Below are positions 46,654 through 56,077 of a stretch of DNA of 58,520 nt, in pieces. Under the pieces are notes generated by a model. It worked only from the letters and a program-made list of their open reading frames with translations. It was not told the origin of the DNA and ran no database searches. Each line of letters begins with the position of its first letter. Positions within the stretch are counted from its first letter, which is position 1. Position numbers and translations under genes: made by a program. This stretch comes from Bryobacter sp. (GTDB lineage: Bacteria; Acidobacteriota; Terriglobia; Bryobacterales; Bryobacteraceae), in the NCBI GenBank assembly GCA_022843605.1, contig JALHNI010000024.1, forward strand, positions 1-58,520. Direction: 5' to 3'.

Positions 46654-48288
46654 ATGAATACGCCGTGGCCGCTCAATGCGCTGAATTTAGTCGACCGCTG
46701 GATGCGGGTGGATGAAGTGCGCGAGGTTTGGCGCCGTGCGATGCTGCGGCGCGAAGGTTCGATCCATGAGCGAGTGATGGCGGAGATGGAGTTGCGGCTG
46801 GATTGGAGCGGTAGGCTCGAGGAGATTCCGGCCAGTGGCCCACTGGTGGTCGTGGCCAATCATCCGTTCGGGATCTTTGAGGGTCCGGTGCTGGGGGCAC
46901 TACTCGAACGGGTAAGGCCGGACATCAAATTCGTCACGAATTCCTTGCTGGCTGAACTTCCGGAACTGAGGGAACGGATTATTGCGGTGAACCCGTTTGG
47001 AGCCGCAGCGGGAGAGAATGCCACGGCGGTCCGAGGGGCGCTACGCCACTTGAGGGAAGGCGGGGCGCTAGTGGTTTTCCCGGCCGGCGAGGTGTCGGCG
47101 ATGCGGGCGCCCTTGGGCCGCGTACGGGATGCGCAGTGGCAGCCGATGGCGGCCCGGTTGGCCATCAAGACCGGGGCCAAAGTGGTGCCGGTCTACTTCG
47201 CCGGTCGCAACCGGCCTCGTTTTCAGTTGGCGGGGTTGGTGCATCCGGCCTTGCGGACGATGATGCTTCCTGGGGAATTGCTCTCGCGCAGGCGGCAAAC
47301 CATACGGGTCGTGATCGGCCAAACGGTTGACGCGGATCGCTTTCGGTGCGCAAGCGTGTTTACCAAGCACCTGCGAGCCAGCACCTACGCGCTGGCTCGC
47401 AGGCTACGGCAGGTGCCGGTGGCGGTTTCGAGGGGCGCGGCGGTATTGCAGAAAGAACTCGCGCAGCTAAGCCCGATTCTTGAAGCAGGCCCCTACCAAG
47501 TCTATTTGGAGCCGGCAAGCCGAATTCCCGCGACTCTTGAGGAGATTGGGAGGCTCAGGGAATTGGTGTTCCGCGCGGCGGGCGAAGGTACGGGCCGGGA
47601 GAGAGACCTGGATGAGTTTGACCGGACTTACTATCATCTCTTTGTATGGCACCAAGAAGTACAGGGGATTGCTGGTGCGTACCGGATGACGGACGGCGCG
47701 GCCAACGGCGGCAGGACTTACTGTCAGACGTTGTTTCACTTTCCACGTAGCTGGGAGACGATCGCGGCGCAGAGCGCGGAACTCGGCCGATCCTTCATCC
47801 TATCGAGTTACCAGAGAGACTATCTCCCGTTGCTGCTGCTGTGGAAGGGCATCGGGCGATTCGTCCTGGCCCGTCCACACATTCGCTACCTCTTTGGCCC
47901 GGTGAGCGTAAGTGCGGACTACACTCCGGCGGCGCGCGCCGCGATCGCCGGATTCTACGGCGAATGGCGGGAAGGAATTCGGCCTCGTAACCCTCTCACA
48001 TTCACCTGGAGCTTGCGACGGGAGGCTTGGAAGTGGCGAGGCCAGAAAGATATCGATCTACTGAGCAAGCAAGTGGCGCAATGGGAGCCTGACGGGAAGG
48101 GACTACCGGTATTGATGAGGCAGTATACGAATCTGGGAGGCGAGATTCTTTGCATGAATCTCGACTCTCGCTTCGGAGATACTCTCGATGGCTTGGTGAG
48201 GGTCGACTTACACCGGGTGCCGCCTCGAATGCTTGAGCGTTACTTTGGCGCAGAGGGCGTGCGGCGTTTCGCATCACTCAGCCAGTAG
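46654..48288 (+). CDS. OlsF-like bifunctional acyltransferase (PlsC-type plus OlsB/GNAT-type)
   Basis: A 544-residue protein. The first half (about 55-255) is a PlsC-like acyltransferase with NHPFGIFEG around residue 70 and FPAGEVS near 150; the acidic residue of the HX4D-type motif is Glu at a +6 spacing. The second half (about 270-470) is an OlsB-like N-acyltransferase with YLEPASRIPATLEEIGRLR and FDRTYYHLFVWH. The same two-domain order is known from OlsF, which makes ornithine or other amino-acid lipids in one protein. The start ATG at 46654 has GGAG five bases before it; the open frame upstream runs through tRNA-Lys and is not coding. The substrate amino acid is unknown. Confidence 0.82.
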   Translation: MNTPWPLNALNLVDRWMRVDEVREVWRRAMLRREGSIHERVMAEMELRLDWSGRLEEIPASGPLVVVANHPFGIFEGPVLGALLERVRPDIKFVTNSLLAELPELRERIIAVNPFGAAAGENATAVRGALRHLREGGALVVFPAGEVSAMRAPLGRVRDAQWQPMAARLAIKTGAKVVPVYFAGRNRPRFQLAGLVHPALRTMMLPGELLSRRRQTIRVVIGQTVDADRFRCASVFTKHLRASTYALARRLRQVPVAVSRGAAVLQKELAQLSPILEAGPYQVYLEPASRIPATLEEIGRLRELVFRAAGEGTGRERDLDEFDRTYYHLFVWHQEVQGIAGAYRMTDGAANGGRTYCQTLFHFPRSWETIAAQSAELGRSFILSSYQRDYLPLLLLWKGIGRFVLARPHIRYLFGPVSVSADYTPAARAAIAGFYGEWREGIRPRNPLTFTWSLRREAWKWRGQKDIDLLSKQVAQWEPDGKGLPVLMRQYTNLGGEILCMNLDSRFGDTLDGLVRVDLHRVPPRMLERYFGAEGVRRFASLSQ

Positions 48289-49320
48289 TTTCCGGGCGAA
48301 GACAAGGCTACGCTCCAGATCGAGCCGCTGCTGTAACTTCAGGGCAGCCTGGTATTCGGGAGGCGCGGCGGGACCGCCGGGGATATCGGCGATGATCATG
48401 CCGCCTTCGTAGGGACGTCCGTTCTTCACCAAGGTGGCGAAACGGGCGAAGTCAGCGGCGGGGAGGGTGCGGAAGTGTTTCCATAGGTCGTCCTGGTGAT
48501 AGGCCAGGACCTGCGGGGGACGGCCGGTGATGATTTCCAGATGCAAGGGTGAACGCGGCGCCACCTCCTGAAGTTTGGCGAAGATCTGCCGGACCGGCAT
48601 GGTACCGTCGCCAAGCGCGAGCCACTGAAAGGCCGCGCCGTGGGGGTGCGGGTAGAGCGCTGAATCGCGTAAGTGGGTGGAGACGATGTAGGGCGCCAGG
48701 ACTTCGACGGTGAGCAGCGGATCTTCCAGCACCCAGAGCGGGTTGCCGATGTCGAGGCAGGCGCCGACGTGGTTGCCGGCGTCCTCGATCAGACGGCGGG
48801 TTTCGCGCGCGGTGAGGTCGCCGTGGTTTTCGATGGCCACCTTCACGCCGAGGTCCTGGGCGAGTGAGCGCACGCTGCGCAGGCCGCGGAGGGTGCTTTC
48901 GGCGAGGCGGTCGGCGGAGTGCTTCCGGCGGTCATTGATGTTGCCCAGATAGCAGCGCATACCGCTGGCGCCGAGAGCTTTGGCCACGCGGAGACCCTTC
49001 GCGAGGTAGGTGGCCGGGTCGATATCGGCGGCGCGCCAGCCGCCGGCAATTGGACAAATGGAGCCAATGCCGGCGTCGAGTTCGACGTCCTTTTGCGCGG
49101 CGAGTTGTTTCACTCGTTCGAGGTAGGCGGGCTCCAGGCTTGCGAAGTCGCCGAGGCTCGAGAGTTGCAACGTGCGTGCGCCGATGCGAGCGGCGTAGTC
49201 CACCAGTTCGAGGGCTTTCCATTGGTAAGCGCGGACCGAGTACGAATCGAAGCCAAGGCGAGGGGCCTGGGACTGCGCCCAGGCCATGGCGGGTAAGGTC
49301 AGCAACGTGCGGCGAGTCAT
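48274..49320 (-). CDS. Exported xylose-isomerase-like TIM-barrel protein (sugar phosphate isomerase/epimerase)
   Basis: A 348-residue protein with a short twin-Arg-like leader (TRRTLLTLPAMAWAQ). The AP-endonuclease-2/xylose-isomerase-like barrel is shown by IENHGDL, CLDIGNP, STHLRDS and EIITG, whose acidic and His residues are the usual metal ligands. Such proteins isomerise or epimerise sugars and cyclitols; this one is probably exported. Its ATG overlaps the TGA of the VanX-like gene (ATGA), and its 3' end overlaps the opposite acyltransferase gene by 15 bases. Confidence 0.85.
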   Translation of the reverse strand: MTRRTLLTLPAMAWAQSQAPRLGFDSYSVRAYQWKALELVDYAARIGARTLQLSSLGDFASLEPAYLERVKQLAAQKDVELDAGIGSICPIAGGWRAADIDPATYLAKGLRVAKALGASGMRCYLGNINDRRKHSADRLAESTLRGLRSVRSLAQDLGVKVAIENHGDLTARETRRLIEDAGNHVGACLDIGNPLWVLEDPLLTVEVLAPYIVSTHLRDSALYPHPHGAAFQWLALGDGTMPVRQIFAKLQEVAPRSPLHLEIITGRPPQVLAYHQDDLWKHFRTLPAADFARFATLVKNGRPYEGGMIIADIPGGPAAPPEYQAALKLQQRLDLERSLVFARKLLAE

Positions 49321-50210
49321 GGCTTTATTTGATCAAAACTGAGGTTCTCGATGGCGAAGCGTTGCCAGCCCCGGTAGTCGAAGTGCCACCACTCGCTGGG
49401 GTTGACGCTGAAGCCCTCCTGTTCCATTGCGGCGCGCAACAGATCGCGATGCCAGCGCTGGAGGCTGGTACCACCCGGATAGGTCGGGTAAGAACGCGAC
49501 GACATTTCGTCGTAGCCGCCGGGCATCTCGATGGCGCGGCCGGTGGCGCGATCGAAGAGCGTCAGATCGACGGCGGAGCCGCGATTGTGACGTGAACCAG
49601 TGGCCGGGTTGGCGACGAACTCATGCTCCCGAGGCGAGGTCGCCTCCCAGAATAGCTTCGTGACCCACCAGGGGCGATACGAGTCATGGATCAGCAGTCC
49701 GTAGCCGTGCGGGGCGAGCGCGCGGTGTGCTCGAACCAAGGCGGCAGCGGCGGTGCGTTCCATGAAGGAGCGGCCTTCGCGATAGATGGGTGTGCCGAGG
49801 AAGTTGTCGCGGGTGGCATAACGGATATCGAGGCGGATTGAGGGATCCAGCGTAATCAGTTCGACCAGCGCGGGGCGCTCCCGGCCGGACTCGGCGGGCG
49901 GGGTGAGTGGCCGGACCTCGGGAATGATCTGGTCCACGGGCCGCTGCGGCACGATGCGGTAAATGGCGTCGACTTTCTCACGGGTCCAGCCGGTGGGTTT
50001 TGCATAGGGCCGCTCGCGCTCGCCGTGGCGGATGAGCAGTTGGCCATCGCGTTCAAGCACGAGCAGGGTCTCCGTTTGCCGTTTGTAATCGCCGACTAGC
50101 CGCTTCAAACGTGGAGCTATGTCAGACGGTTTTGGAGCAGTAGTGATTTCACCTGCCGCCGGACCCTCGGTATGGAGCGTCAGCAGAGCAAAGATGAGCA
50201 AATTCCTCAT
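49317..50210 (-). CDS. Exported M15 peptidase (D-Ala-D-Ala dipeptidase, VanX/DdpX type)
   Basis: A 297-residue protein from the ATG at 50210, where a signal peptide begins (RNLLIFALLTLH). The VanX-type zinc motif SRHNRGSAVDLTLFD and the EWWHFDY motif provide the two His, the Asp and the Glu of the active site. The N-terminal 130 residues before the peptidase are an extra region (IYRIVPQRPVDQIIPEV). It should cleave D-Ala-D-Ala from wall precursors or released wall fragments, a scavenging role when outside. Open frame continues upstream to 50360 without a better start. It is coupled with the isomerase gene. Confidence 0.87.
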   Translation of the reverse strand: MRNLLIFALLTLHTEGPAAGEITTAPKPSDIAPRLKRLVGDYKRQTETLLVLERDGQLLIRHGERERPYAKPTGWTREKVDAIYRIVPQRPVDQIIPEVRPLTPPAESGRERPALVELITLDPSIRLDIRYATRDNFLGTPIYREGRSFMERTAAAALVRAHRALAPHGYGLLIHDSYRPWWVTKLFWEATSPREHEFVANPATGSRHNRGSAVDLTLFDRATGRAIEMPGGYDEMSSRSYPTYPGGTSLQRWHRDLLRAAMEQEGFSVNPSEWWHFDYRGWQRFAIENLSFDQIKP

Positions 50211-50257
50211 TTCTTCATTGTGCCTGTGAACCAAGCGAGCGTTGCGCCGATGGAAGG

Positions 50258-50262
50258 GGAGG
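50258..50262 (+). promoter_or_regulatory. Ribosome binding site setting the start of the TIGR03437-type protein
   Basis: GGAGG, six bases before the ATG at 50269; the longer frame from TTG 50242 has no such site. Confidence 0.6.
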
Positions 50263-50268
50263 ACATTT

Positions 50269-52566
50269 ATGCACCTACTGCGACTCCTTTGGATGATGGC
50301 GCTCTTCGTGATTACAGCCGTGGCACAAACCGCACCTGCTCTTTCGGTCACCAACGCCACGACGACGTTTACTTACACGATTGGCGCGGCGAAACTACCG
50401 GCGGCCCAGTCGATCGCCGTGAAGAGTACGCCGGCGGGAGTTACGTTCTCCGTCGCGGTCTCTGGACCGCTGCCGCATCGGGGTGCATGGCTGCTGATAT
50501 CGGCGTCCGCCGGCCGAGCGCCGCAGACTCTGAGTGCGCAGGTAAACCCGACGGGGTTGCCGGCAGGAACTTACACGGCGACCGTCACGCTGACCGGCAC
50601 CACGGGCAGCCCGGCTCCAACGACGGCGGTGAACGTAACCCTGCTGGTCTCGCCGCCGCCACCGACCTTGGCAGTATCTCCAGCGGCGCTCGCATTCACT
50701 TACATTACGGGAGAGCCGGTCTCGGGTAACGTGGCGTTGACGAGTAACTTCGTTCTATCCAGCACCGGAGCGGCGACGGGAGCAACGGTGTCGGTGACCG
50801 GCGGGACGTGGCTGAAAGTGAATCCCACGGGCAACATCACCTTGGCGGGCTTGCTGAATATGATCAGCGCGACGGTGGATCCGACAGGGTTGGCGCCCAA
50901 GGTCTATACCGCCTCCATCAAGATCGATTCGAAAGCGGCATCGAATCCACTCCTGACGCTAGCCGTGACGTTAACGGTACAAGCAGCGAGGCCACAGATC
51001 TGGACGACTTGGCCGGGAGGGGTGGGACAGCAGTCACCGCAAAGCGTGGTGACGCTCGCGGGAGCCAACTTCTTCGCAACCTCCGTGGCTGCGGTGTCCG
51101 GCTTTACTTCGGGAACCGCGGTGACGGTGACCGACGGCACCAACTCCAGCAGCGAGACATTCTATATTCCGGTCTACACTTCAACGGCGACCGCGTTGCG
51201 GGTGGCCATGGGTTCGCCATTGCCGCGAGGGATCGTCGGCAATGCCTACTCCGCCATCAGCTTGGCGGCGGCAGGGGGGACGCCACCCTATACCTGGAGC
51301 GCGGTTGGCGCGCTTCCGGCGGGACTCTCGATCTCCGGCACTCAGCTGTCGGGCGTTCCGTCGGCGGCGGGGAGTTACTATTTCATTCTAGAGGTGGTGG
51401 ACTCCGCCTTGCCGTTCGGTGGGCGAGCGCAGATGCCCATGAAACTGACCGTGTTGCCGACAAGCCCTCCGGCGACACCGCGCATTGCCGGCCCTTCAGC
51501 GCCGCTGCCGGCGGGAGTACTGGGCACGGCCTATTCCTCGACGATTACAGTAGATGTGGTGGGCGGCGGCGGTTCGAACTCATTCACCGCCACAGGACTG
51601 CCGCCGGGCATCACATTGAACGCGACGACGGGCGCCTTTGCCGGCACCCCGACGTCGATCGGAACGACCGGGACGCTGGCCGCCACGCTGGTAGGCGATA
51701 GCGCGCTGTTGACCACGATTCCCGCGGCGTTTCTAGCCAATCCGGGGATCCTGCGAATCGCCGTGACGACGCCGACTCCAGGAGGCGGCATCTCCAACGA
51801 AGGACAGTTCCTCGTCTACGGCTCGCAGCCGCAGGTGACGGCCGTGGTGAACTCAGGCAGCTTCCTGCAGGGCACCATCTCGCCCGGTGAGATCATCACG
51901 CTCTTCGGACTGGGCCTGGGCCCCGCCACACTCGCACTCTTCGATCCCAGCGTTCCCGCACCGCAGATTCCCACGGCCCTGCCCTCGGCCACACCGAATA
52001 CGACGGTGAGCATAAACGGAACGACAGCGCCAATTCTCTATACGAGTGCGACACAAGTTAGCGCAATCGTTCCCTATGGGGTAACTGGTGTGACGGCCGA
52101 CATCGTTGTCAGCTATGCGGGCGTGTCCAGCCAGCCGGTTACGGTATCGCTGGCGGCGACGAATCCGGCCCTGTTCACCGTAGATGCGTCTGGACGGGGC
52201 CAAGGAGCGATCTTGAACTACAGCACCGCCAATGGCGACTACTCCATGAACGCGGGAGCGAATGCGGCCGTGCGAGGACAGACAATTGTTCTGTATGCGA
52301 CGGGGATTGGCGCCACCAGTTCCGCCGCCGCGGACACACTGATTCCCGCGAGCCCCCCGGTTACGCCCACGGCCGCGCCCACGGTGACGATTGGCGGCCA
52401 GGCCGCCAGCGTCATCAGTGCCGCTTCGCCGGTTGGATCGGTGCCCGGACTGTTGCAACTGAACGTGACGGTGCCGGCCAACGCCCCGACTGGGGCGGCG
52501 GTGCCGGTGGTGGTGACGATCGGTGGCGTGGACTCACAGCCCGGCGTCACCATGGCGATTCGTTAG
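50269..52566 (+). CDS. Secreted beta-domain protein with Solibacter-type C-terminal domain (TIGR03437-like)
   Basis: A 765-residue protein with a signal peptide (MHLLRLLWMMALFVITAVAQ). Two BACON-like Ig domains lie at about 22-245, then two putative-Ig domains with the GTPPYTWS and GLPPGITLNATTGAFAGTP patterns (about 315-475). The last 220 residues match the uncharacterised TIGR03437 C-terminal domain (VVNSGSFLQGTISPGEIITLFG, PNTTVSINGTTAPILY, YATGIGATSS). This domain was defined in Solibacter and points to that lineage. Such proteins are probably surface or secreted adhesins or binding proteins; no enzyme domain is present. Confidence 0.85.
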   Translation: MHLLRLLWMMALFVITAVAQTAPALSVTNATTTFTYTIGAAKLPAAQSIAVKSTPAGVTFSVAVSGPLPHRGAWLLISASAGRAPQTLSAQVNPTGLPAGTYTATVTLTGTTGSPAPTTAVNVTLLVSPPPPTLAVSPAALAFTYITGEPVSGNVALTSNFVLSSTGAATGATVSVTGGTWLKVNPTGNITLAGLLNMISATVDPTGLAPKVYTASIKIDSKAASNPLLTLAVTLTVQAARPQIWTTWPGGVGQQSPQSVVTLAGANFFATSVAAVSGFTSGTAVTVTDGTNSSSETFYIPVYTSTATALRVAMGSPLPRGIVGNAYSAISLAAAGGTPPYTWSAVGALPAGLSISGTQLSGVPSAAGSYYFILEVVDSALPFGGRAQMPMKLTVLPTSPPATPRIAGPSAPLPAGVLGTAYSSTITVDVVGGGGSNSFTATGLPPGITLNATTGAFAGTPTSIGTTGTLAATLVGDSALLTTIPAAFLANPGILRIAVTTPTPGGGISNEGQFLVYGSQPQVTAVVNSGSFLQGTISPGEIITLFGLGLGPATLALFDPSVPAPQIPTALPSATPNTTVSINGTTAPILYTSATQVSAIVPYGVTGVTADIVVSYAGVSSQPVTVSLAATNPALFTVDASGRGQGAILNYSTANGDYSMNAGANAAVRGQTIVLYATGIGATSSAAADTLIPASPPVTPTAAPTVTIGGQAASVISAASPVGSVPGLLQLNVTVPANAPTGAAVPVVVTIGGVDSQPGVTMAIR

Positions 52567-52628
52567 CCGGACGGACTAAGTAAGCAAACGTAAGGATTCG
52601 GGGACAATCACCAGAAGCCATAGCTTGG

Positions 52629-54542
52629 ATGCGGCTTTATTCTGTCGGTACAGATATGTTCCATAGCGCAATATTGCTGACCCTCAGTCTGGCTCAAGAT
52701 CTCTTTACGTTCTCGGAGAACGGAACGCCGCACAGTTACCGGTTGGCTGACTCGAAGGGGGCTCCTGTCTTCTATGACCAGTCGGCACTTCCCACCGAGG
52801 AGCGCTTGAAAGCGATGCCACCCGCAGCGCGGGCCGCGCGGCTCAAGACCGCTCAGCGTTGGCTTTCCCCGAAGGTGTTAGTCCGAAACGGCCAAGTTAC
52901 TGAGAAACGGACGATTCGCCCGCGAAAGGACGAGCGTGCCGCCATCGAGGGCTGGACACTCGAGACTTATGCCGATCCCCAGGAGGCACTACGAGCGATT
53001 CAGTGGATGGCGAAGCAACAGTGGCACTTTATGCCGGTCTTTGCACGTCAACAGGTGAGTAAGCAGGCTACGCAGTTCAGCGGAACGCGGCAGAGAGAAG
53101 TGAATGACCCATTGTTTCCGAAGCAATGGCACTTATCGGAGAGTGCTGAAGCCGGCGGCCTCAACCTGGGTGCGGCCTGGGATTACGTCACCGGCAAGGG
53201 CACCAACGTCGTGGTGGTGGATGACGGCCTGGAGATCGGGCACACGGACCTGAAGGAGAACGCGTATCCGCTGGAGTCCCGGGTGCATCGCAACTTCAAC
53301 GATGGGCCCGAGAGTGATCCGAGTCCGACGACGGCGAAAGCCAGCCATGGGACCTCCTGCGGTGGCATTGTGGCGGCGAGGGGCTTCAACAGCGAAGGGC
53401 TGAGCGGCGTGGCGCCTGAGGCGAAGTTGATGGGCATTCGCCTGATTGCCGGTCCGTCGACGGATGAGGCGGAAGGCCTCGCGTTCGGATGGCAGCCGGA
53501 GGGGACGCGGGTGCACGTGTCGAGCAATAGTTGGGGCCCGAATGACGATGGGATCGATGGCGGACGCCAGGGAGTGCTGGCCGCGGCGGGAATGGAAAAG
53601 GCGGCAACGAAGAATCGTGACGGGTTGGGGACGGTGGTGGTGGTGTCGGCGGGCAACGGCCATAAGAAGGGCGATAACTCAAGCTATGACGGCTATGCCA
53701 GCTCACGTTTCGGTATCGCTGTGGGAGCGGTGAACCGGAGCGGGCAGCCTTCGTCTTACAGCGAGCAGGGAATGAATGTAGCCGTCTCGGCGTTTGGCGG
53801 TGAGTACCATCCGCCGGACGTGATCTGGACGACGAATAACTCGGGTGCCGAGGCGAACGCGATCCTCAAAGAGCCGGGAGCCAGCCAAGCTCCGGTAGAC
53901 TACACCGACTCCTTCAATGGCACGTCGGCGGCGGCGCCGCAGGTTTCTGGCGCCATCGCGTTGCTGCTGGAGCGCAATCCCCGGTTGCACTACCGCGACG
54001 TGAAGGAGATCCTGATGACGACGGCCCGGCGCAAGGGGCTGAAGGAGGGCGATCCATTCGTGACGAACGGGGGTGGCTTCGCGTTCAGCCACTCGTTTGG
54101 TGCCGGCGTTATTGATGTCTCCAAAGCCTTGGAATCCGCGGATGCGTGGACGAGCCTGGGTCCGTCGGTGGAAGCTTCACGCGGCCAGGAGAATCTGGAA
54201 GTTGCGATCCCGGACGGAGCGGGAACCAGCGAAGGAGTCAAGTTCGACTTCGGCGACTCGAACCTGCGCGTGGAACATGTCGAGGTCACAGTTACCGTGA
54301 CGCATGCGTTGCGGGGCGACGTGGGCTTCGTTCTCCTATCGCCTTCGGGAATGCTCAGCGTCGCAGAAAGGCGTCCCAACGACGACACAAAGGACTTCTC
54401 CTCCTTCACGTTCACTTCCGTTCGGCACTGGGGCGAGCCCAGCACGGGCGTCTGGGAGTTGCGCGCGGCGGATGGGGCGGCCAACGGAGCGCAAGGGATC
54501 CTGAAGGCAGCGTCGGTGAAGATCTATGGGACGAGCCGTTAG
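52629..54542 (+). CDS. Secreted kexin-like S8 serine protease with P-domain
   Basis: A 637-residue protein with a weak signal peptide (MFHSAILLTLSLAQ; start at 52629 or at the ATG 52656). Residues about 175-500 are a subtilase core: VVDDGLEIGHTDL (Asp), ASHGTSCGG (His), SAGNGHKKGDN (oxyanion) and FNGTSAAAPQVSG (Ser). Residues about 520-635 are a proprotein-convertase P-domain (LRVEHVEVTVTVTHALRGDVGF). Kexin-type proteases are rare in bacteria but known in some. It may process secreted proteins outside the cell. It follows the TIGR03437-type protein by 62 bases and ends with a four-base stop overlap with the zinc-ribbon gene. Confidence 0.9.
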   Translation: MRLYSVGTDMFHSAILLTLSLAQDLFTFSENGTPHSYRLADSKGAPVFYDQSALPTEERLKAMPPAARAARLKTAQRWLSPKVLVRNGQVTEKRTIRPRKDERAAIEGWTLETYADPQEALRAIQWMAKQQWHFMPVFARQQVSKQATQFSGTRQREVNDPLFPKQWHLSESAEAGGLNLGAAWDYVTGKGTNVVVVDDGLEIGHTDLKENAYPLESRVHRNFNDGPESDPSPTTAKASHGTSCGGIVAARGFNSEGLSGVAPEAKLMGIRLIAGPSTDEAEGLAFGWQPEGTRVHVSSNSWGPNDDGIDGGRQGVLAAAGMEKAATKNRDGLGTVVVVSAGNGHKKGDNSSYDGYASSRFGIAVGAVNRSGQPSSYSEQGMNVAVSAFGGEYHPPDVIWTTNNSGAEANAILKEPGASQAPVDYTDSFNGTSAAAPQVSGAIALLLERNPRLHYRDVKEILMTTARRKGLKEGDPFVTNGGGFAFSHSFGAGVIDVSKALESADAWTSLGPSVEASRGQENLEVAIPDGAGTSEGVKFDFGDSNLRVEHVEVTVTVTHALRGDVGFVLLSPSGMLSVAERRPNDDTKDFSSFTFTSVRHWGEPSTGVWELRAADGAANGAQGILKAASVKIYGTSR

Positions 54543-55267
54543 GACATCACAACTTGCGTGGGCGGATTGTAGTAAATGATTCGTCCACAGGCTTCGCAAA
54601 AGAAGATCTCGTCGCGCACTTTGAGGTTTTGGTAGTGCTGCGGACGGAGGGCGATGCGGCAGGCCGTGCAGCGGCCATCCACCACTTCGGCCATCACTTG
54701 CGGCGAGTTGTGTTTCTTGCGAATCCGCTCACAGGTCTGCTTGATCTCTGGCGGCATGGCGGCGAGGAGTTGGCGTAACTCGCCGGCGCGGTCGCTGATC
54801 TCTTTCTCGTCAGCGGCGGTCTGCGCCTTGGCCTTCTGCTTTTGGGCGTCGACCTCTTTGCGCTCTTCCGCTAACGCGATCTCAGCCGCTTTCACGTTCT
54901 TCTCGAGAGGCTCGCTCTCCTCCATCAATTGGAGAATGCGCGTTTCGCTCTGGCTGATCTCGTTCTGAGCGTATTCGATCTCGTGCTGGAAAGCGCGGTA
55001 CTGCTCGTTGTTCTTCGCCTGCAACATCTGATCCTTCAGTTTGGAGATCTTCTGTTGGGCGGTCTGGATATCGAGTTCCTTCTGCTTCCGCTCACGCTGA
55101 TTCGCGGAGAGGACGCCCTTTTCGGCGTCCAGCTTTTTGGTGTGCGCGTCGAGTTGCTTCTCGATTTCAGCGATCTGCTTGGGCAACTGAGCGACTTCCC
55201 GCTTCAATTCCAGAATCCGCATGTCGAGGTTTTGAAGTTTCGAAACTTGCTCAAGGGCTGGTTTCAT
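54539..55267 (-). CDS. Coiled-coil protein with C4 zinc ribbon (PF02591-like)
   Basis: A 242-residue protein. Residues about 8-170 are almost uninterrupted coiled coil with many Glu, Lys and Gln heptads. The C-terminus carries CTACRIALRP and FFCEACGRIIYY, giving a four-Cys zinc ribbon. Such proteins are widespread in bacteria and occur in type VI or nucleic-acid-linked contexts, with no settled function. Its stop overlaps the stop of the opposite protease gene by four bases (TTAG). It is divergent from the DUF4197 gene. Confidence 0.85.
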   Translation of the reverse strand: MKPALEQVSKLQNLDMRILELKREVAQLPKQIAEIEKQLDAHTKKLDAEKGVLSANQRERKQKELDIQTAQQKISKLKDQMLQAKNNEQYRAFQHEIEYAQNEISQSETRILQLMEESEPLEKNVKAAEIALAEERKEVDAQKQKAKAQTAADEKEISDRAGELRQLLAAMPPEIKQTCERIRKKHNSPQVMAEVVDGRCTACRIALRPQHYQNLKVRDEIFFCEACGRIIYYNPPTQVVMS

Positions 55268-55351
55268 AGAGTCCGCCTGAGTTTAACATGCGTTCAGAGG
55301 CGTTCGGCTCTTCGCCGCGCAGCCGCGACGCAAAGTCCGTAAGATGAAGCC

Positions 55352-56035
55352 ATGATGACCCGACGCGCCGCCCTCGCCTTCTCTCCTCAATTCGAGAAGA
55401 TCTTCCGTGGGTGGGGGAAGCCCAAGGACTCGGACAAAACCAGCCTGGGGCTCAAGGAGGCGCTCACCGTCGGCATCGCCAATGCGGTACAGTTCCTCGG
55501 GAAGCCGGATGGGTACTTCCGGAACGAGCTCGTCAAAATCCTGCTGCCACCCCAATTCAAGAATGCAGAGCGAGCCATGCGCATGGCCGGCCTGTCGAAC
55601 GTGATGGACCAATTCGTGCTCTCCATGAATCGGGCCGCCGAGACGGCCGCCCCTTACGCGAAGGAGATCTTTGTCGGCGCCATCAAGGAGATCACCTTCG
55701 ACGATGCACGCCGTATTCTTACCGGTGGAGACACCGCAGCCACTGAGTTCTTCAAGGGTAAAACGACCAGTAAACTCACCGACCTGTTCAAGCCGATCGT
55801 GCAGAAAGCGATGTCTGAGGTTGGGGTCACGAAACAGTACCAGACGCTCGTCAGCCGGTTGAAGATGATCCCGTTCGTGAAAACTGAGACGCTTGATCTG
55901 GACCACTATGTCGTTGGCAGAGCCATGGACGGACTCTTTTACACGCTTGGCGAGGAGGAGAAGAGGATTCGTCTCAACCCGGCCGCGCGTGTAACATCTT
56001 TGCTGAAAGAAGTATTCGGCAATCTGAAGCGATAA
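55352..56035 (+). CDS. DUF4197 domain protein without an export signal
   Basis: A 227-residue protein whose body matches DUF4197: [20 protein letters not shown] near 30, [23 protein letters not shown], and a C-terminal [27 protein letters not shown]. Most family members are periplasmic with a clear signal; here the N-terminus ([18 protein letters not shown]) has no hydrophobic stretch, so it may be cytoplasmic. Function unknown. It precedes the secreted helical protein on the same strand by 42 bases and may be cotranscribed. Confidence 0.85.
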   Translation: MMTRRAALAFSPQFEKIFRGWGKPKDSDKTSLGLKEALTVGIANAVQFLGKPDGYFRNELVKILLPPQFKNAERAMRMAGLSNVMDQFVLSMNRAAETAAPYAKEIFVGAIKEITFDDARRILTGGDTAATEFFKGKTTSKLTDLFKPIVQKAMSEVGVTKQYQTLVSRLKMIPFVKTETLDLDHYVVGRAMDGLFYTLGEEEKRIRLNPAARVTSLLKEVFGNLKR

Positions 56036-56066
56036 AATCGAGGAGATCCGCTTCCCGCGTCCGACT

Positions 56067-56071
56067 GGAGG
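56067..56071 (+). promoter_or_regulatory. Ribosome binding site for a TTG start
   Basis: GGAGG, six bases before TTG 56078. The internal ATG at 56090 would be 18 bases away, too far, so TTG is preferred. Confidence 0.55.
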
Positions 56072-56077
56072 TTGTTC

